NCBI GenBank assembly: GCA_034509755.1 | Contig: CM067557.1 | Coordinates: forward strand, 36,390,001 to 36,454,000 | Length of the DNA: 64,000 nt | Direction of reading: 5' to 3' | DNA from: Anisodus tanguticus | Taxonomy: Eukaryota; Streptophyta; Magnoliopsida; Solanales; Solanaceae | Shown: positions 10,301 to 19,929 of the stretch, piece after piece | Layout of the letters: each line of letters opens with the position of its first letter | Numbering within the stretch: the stretch's first letter is position 1 | The notes under the pieces: generated by a model | Databases searched by the model: none | The model's input: only the letters and a program-made list of their open reading frames with translations | What the model was told of the DNA's origin: nothing | Made by a program: the position numbers and the translations under genes

Positions 10301-12081
10301 TTCCAAACATACAACTATTCAACAAGGCAATAGGCCCATCATTAAAAGAAACAATTCATATTGACCCAGAACAAGATTAACTGTAACCAGAAAAATATAT
10401 GTACAAGTATCTTTTGAATGCGAGGGTATTGCAACCGGACATGCACTAACGAAAGCAGTAAGCCTATCCCTAGAAGATATATATTGATTTCATGGACGAT
10501 ACTAATATTTAATTTTATTGGCTTTTGACAAGTCACATTCAAAGACCGTGATAATGGGATAATTTAAAGTGAATCCTCAAGAATCAAGGCACAAGTCTTT
10601 CCCGCAATATTATGGCTAACCATTTGTATATGCATATTCAACGATAACGCTAGGTGATACAATCTATATCTCCCAAATTGACTAGAAATTTCAGTTTGAA
10701 ACAAAATGAGCACATAGACTCAAAATAGGCTTTTTAAGCGGCATTGTATTATTTTTAGCTGGTAGAATGGCTACACGGTGTTCAAGAATTATTCACCACG
10801 GATAAGCGATGAGGCAATCCATTTATTATTTTATACATGAAATGAGGAATAACTGCGAGAAATATTATAATCAATCTCTTCGACTAATAATTATGAATAA
10901 ACCTCAAAGCCTGAATCAAATTGCAATTACTGTTTATCCTCAAATACATCAATAATGACCCTGAAATATGGTGTATTCCATCTTTCTACAAAGTTATTTA
11001 TTTTTCAATAAAGTTCTATTAGAATGGAACTAGAAGTATTCTCTGGTGTTTTACACAGCACATAAGTAACTAGCACAATTAACAGCAAGCTATCCCGACA
11101 ATGATACCCAAATGACGGTCAGGAAAAAGAAAAACATTCTTTAGCTCACTGCCTCTGGATCCAATCAGCTGAACTATCAGTCATATGTGACAATCCAATG
11201 AGAATAAACTAATTAGAGCAGCAAACTTATCAAAAAGAACAAAAAAACTAATTAGTGCAAACACAATGCAATCTCCTATCTTAAGCGACACAATGTGGAC
11301 AGACACATCGAACTAAGATGAAAAGAAATAACTTACATAGGCAAGTGCTTGCCCTCAGCAAGAATAGCATTGTTTGGCTTGATATCGTACCTGAGTTAAT
11401 TCAAATAAGAATATGATTTCGTACTCCCATACAAAATAAAACAAAATCCAAATCCAGGTAAGACTAATGCATTTTAAGAGCTACTATACAACTTTACTCC
11501 AAAACTAAACACTAAACAACAGATAATATCAGGAATCCGAAGATTCAAATCGAAATCCAGGCAAAACTAATGCATTTTAAGAGCTACAATACAACTTTGC
11601 TCTAAAACTATAAAACTAAACAACGGATAACATCACAAATACAAAGATTCAAAAATCAAAATCCAAGCAAAACTAATGCATTTTAAGAGCTACTACTAAA
11701 CAACTCTGCTATAAACTAAATACTAAACAACGGATAATATCACGAATCCGAAGATTCAAAATCAAAATCCAGGTAAAGGAAATGCATTTTAAGAGCTACA
11801 ATACAACTATGCTCGAAAACAAAAAGCTAAAAAACGAGCAATATCAGGAATACGAAGATTCAAAATACAAAAATCTAAGCAATAAGAGTAAATAAACCAT
11901 CTAGAATTCACCAGATCTATGAAATCAAACTAACACAGCACAAAACTAAATGGTTTTGTATAGCTAAAAAATGCGAAAATGTGATGAATACTACGTACTT
12001 GTTTAGGAAATCTTGATCGATAACAGCAGAGATATCGAGCAATGGATTGCCCATACCCAAAAGAATTCCTTCATACTCCAT
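7398..12081 (-). CDS. ADK: Adenosine kinase, copy 1 (12 exons, apparently intact)
   Basis: Adenosine kinase phosphorylates adenosine to AMP with ATP, mainly in the cytosol. In plants it supports the methyl cycle by removing adenosine and also salvages cytokinin ribosides. Exons, 5' to 3': 12,081-11,999; 11,390-11,337; 10,192-10,146; 10,039-10,008; 9,917-9,816; 9,627-9,563; 9,402-9,326; 9,250-9,153; 9,068-8,998; 8,919-8,853; 8,774-8,591; 7,537-7,398. All introns are GT-AG. They join in frame to 1,020 nt, 339 residues, close to the 340-345 usual for plant ADK. Features: start MEYEGILLGMGNPLLDISAV, substrate region GGATQNSIRVAQW, PfkB motif NETE at 218-221 (Mg/phosphate), and DTNGAGD at 289-295 with catalytic Asp295. 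The ATG is supported by a TATA box about 80 bp upstream. Introns hold a MITE (intron 11) and a minisatellite (intron 1). Nothing suggests inactivation. Confidence 0.95.
8068..8467. mobile_element. Inverted-repeat MITE in adenosine kinase intron 11, copy 1
   Basis: The ends GGTTAATTTC and GAAATTAGCC are inverted, and the repeats continue inward with ATAGTAAAGTCA-type motifs on the left matching GTGACTTTACTGTTAT on the right. About 400 bp, non-coding. The superfamily is undecided because no clean target-site duplication was found. The same element is at 41,240-41,638. Confidence 0.6.
11467..11890. repeat. Minisatellite in adenosine kinase intron 1, copy 1 (4 units)
   Basis: The motif ATGCATTTTAAGAGCTAC starts units at 11,467, 11,570, 11,676 and 11,782, giving a period of 103-106 bp. 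Each unit also contains AAACAACGGATAATATCA-like and GAAGATTCAAAATC-like segments. Copy 2 of the gene has six units here. Confidence 0.9.
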
Positions 12082-12159
12082 TCTTTGATATTTTATGCCT
12101 TTAGTTTTTTCTTCAGATCTTAAAGTAGGGTGCAAATTGGGGTGTAGGTATTGGAACTG

Positions 12160-12167
12160 TTTTTATA
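12160..12167 (-). promoter_or_regulatory. ADK: TATA box of adenosine kinase copy 1
   Basis: On the minus strand the sequence reads CTATAAAAAC, about 80 bp upstream of the ATG at 12,081. This places a likely transcription start near 12,130 and a 5' UTR of about 50 nt. Position and context fit a plant core promoter; the start site itself is inferred. Confidence 0.65.
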
Positions 12168-12330
12168 GAACAGCTTTGGTGTTGGTGACACGCTTGATTT
12201 TATTCTTCAAGATTACTTAATTCCTTTTTAAAGAAAATAAATAGAGATAATCGACAAAAATACACGTTAAGTATTATATATTTTTTTTAATTTTCTATCT
12301 GAATTATGGGAGAGTTTTCTATAAAATTAT

Positions 12331-12545
12331 CTTCAATTAATTTACAAACGCATCTCAATTATCAGTTGTTCAATTTTTTTACTTGTTATCAACTAATTTG
12401 CAAAACACACCTCAACTATCAGTTGTTTATTTTTAATGAGGTGTGTTTTGCAAATTAGTTAGTGATAGTTCAAGAATAAAAAATGAACAACAAATAGTTA
12501 AAGTGTGTTTTGCAAATTAGTTGATGATAGTTTAGATATAAAACT
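12331..12545. repeat. Nested inverted repeat (MITE-like) upstream of adenosine kinase copy 1
   Basis: A hairpin has 23-bp arms at 12,391-12,413 and 12,438-12,460, based on AACTAATTTGCAAAACACAC and its complement. Further copies of the arm sequence flank it (near 12,340 and 12,505-12,530). It lies about 170-390 bp upstream of the TATA box and could add secondary structure or small-RNA targeting to the promoter; that role is inference. Matching sequence is present in unit 2. Confidence 0.75.
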
Positions 12546-12560
12546 CACACCGATAGTTTA

Positions 12561-13031
12561 ATAAAAAACTCAAAAAAAAATACTACAAGTATATTTTTTA
12601 TCCTACCCAAATATTAAATTAATATTAGTGCTGTTAAACTGGTAAGTGGTAACTCACCATAAAAGCAAATACACCTATCACCCCAATCATGGAAAATAAC
12701 AATTTTAGTAAATTTATTATTGAATAACTTCAATTTTTGTTACTTAACTATGTACATTTAACCTTGGGTTAACTTCTGTTAAATGGAGTAGTTACCTTAC
12801 ATTAACTTCAAGGATCAAAACTATACATTTCAAATAATTAAAGGTTAAATATGCACAGTCACATCACATAAGGACTAAAATTGAAATTAATCAATAATAT
12901 AGGGACTAAAATTGTTATTTCCCTCTCAATTAATATATGAAGATGTTTGATTAGACATAAAATTTAAGAGAAAAGGGAAATTGTTTCCCATAACAGAAAT
13001 AGTCAGATTGTATTTTCTTTGTCTGCTCGTC
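12561..13031. other. Intergenic A/T-rich stretch, copy 1
   Basis: No gene, tandem repeat or clear transposon ends are visible. It contains short motifs such as GGACTAAAATTG repeated twice (near 12,873 and 12,903), which hint at an old repeat. Confidence 0.4.
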
Positions 13032-13130
13032 CCCTTACTGCCACTCTATAGAACCGTACATGAGATTTGCACCTCATACGGCTCACTGTTCAATTCTTTC
13101 GAATTCATTGGATCCTTTTCCGCGTTCGAA
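13032..13130. other. Plastid-derived fragment (NUPT) with group II intron domain V, copy 1
   Basis: On the minus strand, 13,084-13,051 is a 34-nt sequence starting GAGCCGTATGAGG and ending GTACGGTTC, which fits group II intron domain V. It is followed by AGAGTGGCAGTAAGGG. From memory this matches the plastid rps12 trans-spliced intron region, and the flank CAATTCTTTCGAATTCATTG also looks plastid. It is a short nuclear plastid insertion directly abutting copia integrase sequence. Confidence 0.7.
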
Positions 13131-15834
13131 ATCATTCCAATGTGATAATGGTCGTGAGTTTAATAATTTCGTGTTTCATAATTTTTGCACCAATAATGGC
13201 ATGGTCTTCCATTTCTCCTGTCCCCATACCTCACCCAAAAACTAAAAAGCCGAACGAATCATCCGTACTATCAACAACATGATTCGTACTTTTCTTTTCC
13301 ATGCCTCTCTCCCCCTATCGTTTTGGGTCTATGCAGTCAAAATGGTAGAATACATCCTTCATATTTTACCCACTAGTACTCATCACAATAAAAAACCCCA
13401 CCGAAATTCTCTACCGTCGGATCCCTTCCTATGATCACCTTCGGATTTTCGGTTGTCTTTGCTATCCAAACCTTGCCTCCACCGCCCCTCATAAATTAGC
13501 ACCCCGAACCACTTCGTGTGTCTTCGTAGGTTTCCCGTCTAATCATAGGGGTTATTTGTGCTATGACTTGTCCACTCATCAAATTCACGTCTCTCGTCAC
13601 GTTACGTTTGACGAGACGATTTTTCTTTCGCCAATATTCAAAAATTCCTAAACACGAACTACACCTTTCTAGACGAATCCAACATCTCCCCCGTCATCCT
13701 CATCGAACTCAGTTGTGCCACCACCACAGTCCCCCACTCACCATCACCGGCAATCGGTCGGTCGTCTCTCAAACACATCCTACCGTCACATCTTCCACTC
13801 ACCGGCAACATCTACCGTCGTCCTCTGCGTATCACCACCACCTACCGGCTGCGTGCACCGGTCAACCAACCCAGCCCAGAAAAATCACCATCCTACCGGT
13901 ACAGTCACATCCCCGGAGACCCAACCCCGACATCACTACCAACAATTCGACACCATTTTTTACCAGGCCCAACTTCGAGTCCCGCACCATCGCCACAACC
14001 GATAGGCCACCCAACCCCACCAGACTCATCACCGTCGCCCAACACCACCAGTCAACACCCACACCCTATCGGCTTAACCCCACTGCCAGTCCCGACCATC
14101 TACACAATACCTACTCCACCACCAAACCAAAACACAGACCCGATCCAACATCGTGACCCAAACCCGACAACCAGTACACATACCCAGACTGTTCCCGCCC
14201 CTTGCACCATATGGAAACCCGTGCCCAACACGAAATTTTTAAACCCAAAGTCCAATTTAACATATCCACACAAACCATATCCCCCAATTCTGAAAAATCC
14301 AAAATTAGCCAAACTAGACCCAAATTGGAATGCAGTCATATGTGAGGAATTTAATGCTTTGACGAACCAGCACACTTGGAGATTAGTTTCTAGACCGGAG
14401 GGGGTGAATGTGATCCGGTGCATGTGGCTTTTTCGTCACAAATACAGAGATAATGATGATTTAGAGAGATATAAGGAGAGATTTGTGGCTAATGACACTA
14501 ATCAGCAGAAGGGTATTGCTTATGGTGAGACGTTCAGTCCGGTTGTTAAACCGGCTACCATTCGCACATTTTTTAGTATTGCTATGGTAAGCATTGACCG
14601 ATTCATCAACTTGATGTGAAGAATGCATTTCTACATATGGATTTGAAAGAAACTGTTTACATGCACCATCCGCCTGTCTTTGTCCATCCAGCAGCCTATT
14701 AGTATGTATGTCGTCTCCGTAAGTCACTTTATGGTTTGAAACAGGTCCCTAGAGCGTGGTATGATCACTTTGCACAGTACATTATGCGGATTGGTTTTGT
14801 ATGCAGCAAGTGTGATAATTCTCTATTTCTTTTTCATAGAGGTAGTAGCATTGCTTATTTGTTGTTATATGTGGATGACATTGTGCTTAATGTCTCCTCT
14901 AATTTTTTGAAAAATGAGATCATTGCATTGCTAAAAATTGAATTTTCTATGACTGACTTGGGAAAGATGAGTTACTTTTTGGGGATATCAGTGACTAGGT
15001 CTGCAGATACTATGTTTTTGTGTCAGCGCAAATATGTAGAGGAGATAGTATACAGGGCTAAAATGGCGAACTGAAAGATAATGTTCACTCCGGTTGACTC
15101 TAAATCAAAGCTTAGTGCTGATGATGGTGATCCAGTGTTCGATCCTACCCTTTACAGGAGTCTTGCAGGTGCACTACAATATCTTACTTTCACCAGTCCT
15201 GATATTACTTATGTTGTTCAGCATGCATGCTTATTTATGCATGCCCGTAGGGAGCCTCATTTTACTGCTCCTAAGCATATCATTCGGTACGTTAAGGACA
15301 CACTTGATTATGGATTACATCTATACCTCTCAACACCGACCAGGTTGTTATCATATACGAATGTTGATTGGGTAGACCGTCCGAACACGCGACGCTCCAC
15401 CTCAGACTACTATGTGTTCTTAGGGGATAATCTCATATCTTGGTCTGCCAAGAGGCAAGCCACATTATCCCGTCCGAGTGCAAAAGCAGAATATAGAGGC
15501 GTTGCAAATGTGGTTGCTGAGATCTGCTGGCTCCGAAACCTTCTTTTGGAGCTTCAGTGTCCTCTGCGTAAGGCGTTTTTAGTTTACTCTATAACATATC
15601 CGCCATTTATTTATCTCATAATCCGGTTCAGCATCAGCGAACCAAACACATTGAGATGGATATACACTTTGTTCGTGAGAAGGTTGCTATCAGTCATGTT
15701 AAGGTGTTGCATGTGCCTTCTCCGTATGAGTATGCAGATATCTTCACGAAAGGTCTTCCTAGACAGCTATTCCTCGACTTCTTCGAACCGGTCTCGGCGA
15801 AATTCTCGGCCTCATCCCGCTCCGATTGAGGGGG
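13131..15834 (+). pseudogene. Ty1-copia element A, 3' half (integrase-RT-RNase H)
   Basis: Order: the second half of the integrase core (QCDNGREFNN, then FGCLCYPN and VTFDET, in shifting frames), a Pro/Thr/His-rich linker, reverse transcriptase (WRLVSRPEGVNVIRCMWLF, LDVKNAFLHMDL, YGLKQVPRAWYDHF, catalytic YVDD within LLLYVDDIVL near 14,865) and RNase H (SLAGALQYLTFTSPDITYVV, ISWSAKRQATLSR). Gag, protease and the integrase N-terminus are missing; the element starts at the plastid scrap. Stops follow AAY (14,701) and KMAN (15,073), and frameshifts are present, so no product is expected. A polypurine tract TTGAGGGGG precedes the LTR. Confidence 0.88.
15826..15834 (+). promoter_or_regulatory. Polypurine tract of copia element A
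   Basis: TTGAGGGGG lies immediately before the LTR start TGTATTAACG, the expected place for plus-strand DNA priming in an LTR retrotransposon. Confidence 0.7.
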
Positions 15835-17177
15835 TGTATTAACGTATATTACTAATAATATACTCCATATATTTTGTAATATTTAGTGTTATATAATTAT
15901 TGTAAAAATAGAATTCCACATTGTACTAGGATTCCACATTGTACTAGGCTCAAGTAACAGTTATTTCTAGGCTTTTAAAAATATTTTTTGGTAAATTTTA
16001 TTTTTATTTGTTATTTGAGACTCGGATTAATTTTTGGACACACTGTTAAGCCATCTTTTGTTGCATCAGAATCTCTTAATTTTGTAGTATAATAATGATT
16101 TGTTTGTTGTTGGAGGTATGTGTTGAGGCTCGGACTAAGTCCTTCCTCCCAAATCAAAAAATAAATTTCCGCTAAGAAGTAATTCACTTTTTTATAATTT
16201 AGTTTCATAATAAATAATTTTGAAAGTTGGTAAGTTCACAGAAACTTCATACAGATCAAGATCATTTTAATTTTGTGCATAGTTTGCTCATACAAATACT
16301 ACACGTACATGACTATTTGATTCCAGAAATAAAATGTGAATGACAAGAAATTAAAGAACATCAAAGAAAAGAAAGGGAGAACGTTTTTGTGATGTAATAA
16401 CACGTATATGTTATAGTAATATCAATAAGAATTGATACAATTAATTTGTTAATTGCGGGAATAAAAAGGAACTTAAATACAATGTGAAGGAGACATGAAC
16501 GGCCAAAAGGTGCATATATTAGTTTGTATTTTCTTTTTTCCTTTTTACCGAATATCAAATGGTTAACCAAAAAAATGAAGTGAGCATGTTGTGTTAATTT
16601 AATTAATTTATTTATTCTTATATTATGCTGCAACTACGCTACTTGAGAGAAAGAATGATAATTAGTGAACTTGAAGAGCTCATCAATTAGCATTTGCAAA
16701 AGCTTAATATATGGATGAAAGGGCAGCGCGATAAATCGATATCTGTCATCCATAGTTCTTTAATATTTTCAAATACCTGTAGCTTTCTCTCCTTCTCCTA
16801 CCATATTGAATTCCAATATTATTGCAAGTCACGCTTTATATGAAAGCTAACATGTTAAATTTTTATTAAACATAAATTTGGTTATTGATCTCTTCTTCTT
16901 TTTTTGTCAATTATATTTACATATATTTAGGCGATGTATGATAACTAAATAAATTATCAATATTCATCATAATTTATCAACATAACCCGTGATATACACG
17001 GCATGGTGTATCACGGAAATAGTGGGGTTTAACTTACCATAGTTGTAGAATTCTTATACAAATACAATTAGGATATTAGATATATAATAGGAATATGATT
17101 TTCCATATTTGGAGATTGTAAATTGTATATATATACCCTATTTATTAATGAAAATAATCAAGGGATTATTTCTTTCA
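15835..17177 (+). mobile_element. LTR region joining copia A 3' end and copia B 5' end, copy 1
   Basis: The left edge starts TGTATTAACG after a polypurine tract. The right edge ends TTATTTCTTTCA just before a primer-binding site. A related copia LTR in this window (29,109-29,404) is only about 0.3 kb, so this 1.34 kb stretch is either one LTR with about 1 kb inserted or two LTR pieces with foreign filler (about 15,970-17,010). The filler has no recognisable gene. Its unit 2 counterpart is shorter by about 0.1 kb. Confidence 0.6.
16988..17016. repeat. Hairpin in the LTR-region filler
   Basis: CGTGATATACAC, a 5-base loop, then GTGTATCACGG form an imperfect inverted repeat. The same hairpin is present at about 50,246-50,275 in unit 2. 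It may be an eroded terminal repeat or a stem-loop; no function is shown. Confidence 0.55.
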
Positions 17178-17189
17178 TGGTATCAGAAG
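17178..17189 (+). promoter_or_regulatory. Primer-binding site of copia element B, copy 1
   Basis: TGGTATCAGAAG follows the LTR end ...TTTCA and matches the usual initiator-tRNA-Met primer-binding site (TGGTATCAGAGC) except near its end. Confidence 0.75.
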
Positions 17190-17339
17190 TCTAGGGCTAA
17201 ATTCTTTCTCTCCAACACTTCCACTGCCCCCTTCTTTTCTCGGTTTCCGTACCTCCTCTCGAATTCCGTGCATATATTTTCTCCTCCTCTATTCCCAAAT
17301 TTTCTTCAAAATCCCTCATTCACCTATTGTTCTTTCGTT

Positions 17340-18180
17340 ATGTCTACGTTAAAGAACATGTTTCATCCTGCCCTTACAGTTTCGAACATCAAGAAACACG
17401 TTCCTATTGTTCTTGAAATGGAAAACGTCAAATACGCGACGTGGGCAGAATTATTCAAATTTCACGCACTCTCGCATCAAGTCCTCCATCACATAATCCC
17501 CTCGGTACCTGGCGTGGAGAAGGTGCCTACCCCCGAGGATAATCCTACGTCATGGACAACCCTTGATGCTACCGTTCTCCAGTGGATTTATTCCACTATC
17601 TCTATAGACCTCTTACAGACGATTATTGAACCCGACGCTACGACAATTGACACTTGGAATAGGGTGCGTGATATATTCCAAGATAACAAGAATTTATGTG
17701 TTGTCACCCTTGAGCAGGGATTTTTCCATGTTAACATGGAAGATTTTCCTAACGTCTCGGCCTATTGTAAAAAGCTGAAAGAATTGACGAACCAACTTCG
17801 CAACGTTGGTGCGTCCGTTACCAATGATCGTCTTGTTCTTCAAAATGGTTGCAGGCCTATCCGAGGCCTATAATGGCGTTGGAACACTACTTTGTTAGAG
17901 TAATCTTTTACCACCATTTTATCAGGCCTGTTCCATGCTCACGTTGGAAGAGGCCAGCTTGGCTAAAAAGGCGGCTACCGGAGCAAATTCCGTCGTGATG
18001 ATGACCACGTCAGACGACCCTCACTCATTCTCTAAAAATTCAGGCCAAAACCGCAATAATGGTGGCGGCAAAAAGGGTTGAAATTGCAAAAATAATGGCA
18101 AAAACTGCGGTGGTAACGACAACGGTGGTGGTGGACAGAACAGTGGCGGCAGCAGCAGTGGGTCGCAGGCCAACTAGTCA
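17340..18180 (+). pseudogene. Ty1-copia element B gag, copy 1
   Basis: ATG at 17,340 opens a gag reading frame (MSTLKNMFHPALTVSNIKKH) that runs to 17,873. It contains the UBN2-type gag text ATWAELFKFHALSHQVLHHI and TWNRVRDIFQDNKN. A frameshift ends it, and gag text continues in another frame (LTLEEASLAKKAATGANSV) into a Gly/Asn-rich tail with stops. No CCHC zinc knuckle can be read. It starts about 160 bp after the primer-binding site, as expected for a copia leader. It is broken, so no functional capsid protein is expected. Confidence 0.82.
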
Positions 18181-18399
18181 CAGTCGTGGCCCCCATGACC
18201 GTGGAGCTGGGACAGTGGCCATTGGCCTACCAGTCCCTATTTTCACCCAATTCGTATATAGGAAACTGGGCCCAGTTTCTCGGTCCAAAATAGTGGCCAT
18301 CGGTACAGTTCTGGGTTGGGGCAGTATGCATGCTTGCTTGGGCCTCGACCTCCACATAACTTCCATGTTGCGGGCTCAAATCAGATCCCGACACCTACA

Positions 18400-19735
18400 G
18401 ATATTGAGGCCGCAATGCATACACTTGGATTAAATCCTCCGGACTCAAATTGGTACATGGACACCGGCGCTACTTTTCATATGACGTACGAACAAGGTAC
18501 TCTCTTGTCTTATTTCAATTTGAGCAAAAATCATGGCATTATTGTTTGTAATGGCAACTTAATTCCAATTTGTGGTCATGGTCATACAACTTTGTCTCCC
18601 CCACATCCACCTATCGTTTTGAAAAATGTTCTTCATGCCCCTAACTTAATTAAAATTTGGTGTCTATCCGAAAATTCACCACTGATAATTGGGTTTCTGT
18701 TAATTTTGATCCATTTGAGTTTTCTGTGAAGGATTTCAAGACATGGATACCTCTAATGAGATGCAATAGTAGGGGAGAACTTTATCCAATCACGCCCGCA
18801 TCCAGTCTCTCGAGTCAAGCCTTGCCATCTACTTTTGCAGCTCTATCTCCTTCCTTATGGCATGCACGTTTGGGTCACCCTGAGTCGTATGTTGTTTCTT
18901 CCATGCATACAAACAATTTTATTTCTTGTAAGGGTACGCGTAGTACTCCAATTTATCATTCATGTCCTTAGGAAAACATGTTAGATTGCCATTTGTAGCC
19001 TCTACTTCTCGTACTTTAATGTCATTTGATATTATTCATAGCGATTTATGGACATCTCCCGTTTTAAGTTTTGTGGGCCATCGTTATTATGTTCTATTTT
19101 TGGATAATTATTCTAATTTTTTTATGGATCTTTCCGTTAGCGGAAAAATCTCAAGTTTTTCCCGCCTTCTTAAAATTTCAAGCATTCATCTGTACCCAAT
19201 TCGAACGGGAAATAAAAAATATTCAATGTGATAATGGCAAGGAATATGATAATGGGGTATTTCGGAAATTTTGTGATGCTAATGGTATAATTTTTCGTTT
19301 CTTTTGTCCTCATACGTCCTCACAAAATGGGAAAGCCAAACGAAAAATTCATACCATTAATAACATTATCCGTACTTTATTGGTCCATGCTTCTGTACCC
19401 CTTTCCTTTTGCCATCATGCTCTACAAATGGCTACTTATCTCCTTAACATACTTCTACCAAAGGATTGACATATTCATCCCCTCTTAAAATCATCTATAA
19501 TAAGACTCATTCGTATTCACATCTTAGAGTTTTTGGGTGTTTATGTTATCCACTATTTCCGTCTACTATAATTAACAAACTTCAAGCCCGTTCTACCGCT
19601 TGTATGTTTTTTAGTTATCCTTCTAATCATCGTGGTTACAAATGTTTTGATTTGTCGTCCAATAAAATCATCATTAGTCGTCATGTTATTTTTGATGAAA
19701 CCCAATTTCCGTTTGCTAACGTGAGTATGTTTATT
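18400..19735 (+). pseudogene. Ty1-copia element B protease and integrase, copy 1
   Basis: An aspartic protease motif reads NWYMDTGATFHMT near 18,450. It is followed by the GAG-pre-integrase motif SLWHARLGHPESYVV near 18,853, then the integrase core in pieces (SFDIIHSDLWTSPVL, IQCDNGKEYDNGVF, SQNGKAKRKIHTINNIIRT, FGCLCYPLF, VIFDETQFPF). Stops and frameshifts separate them. Homology stops at about 19,735, before the RT would begin, exactly where GTGAGTATG leads into xylanase intron sequence. RT, RNase H and the 3' LTR are missing. Element B differs in sequence from element A, so this is not one permuted element. Confidence 0.85.
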
Positions 19736-19929
19736 TTAAGTGTTGGGTAAACGTCATTTAGATTAATTATTTTTATATTTATTTTGTAGGATGGTTACAA
19801 GTGAATCGGGGTGATGCCAATGTAGCAGTCATATTCAAGACACAGTGATTTTCAACATGCTGCTTGGGCCATTACTAATTTTGGTTGTTGGTCCATGTTT
19901 AAGGGTGGCTTAGTTGTCAATGTTTCTGG

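Noticed and set aside
13051..13084. A functional group II intron
   Set aside because: Only domain V and a short flank are present, with no other intron domains or maturase.
18059..18433. Ala/Val-rich 124-codon ORF (also 51,308-51,682)
   Set aside because: It is an out-of-frame reading of the Gly/Asn-rich gag tail of copia element B.
13131..19735. One circularly permuted copia element with a single LTR
   Set aside because: The two integrase segments overlap but differ too much in sequence to be parts of one element.
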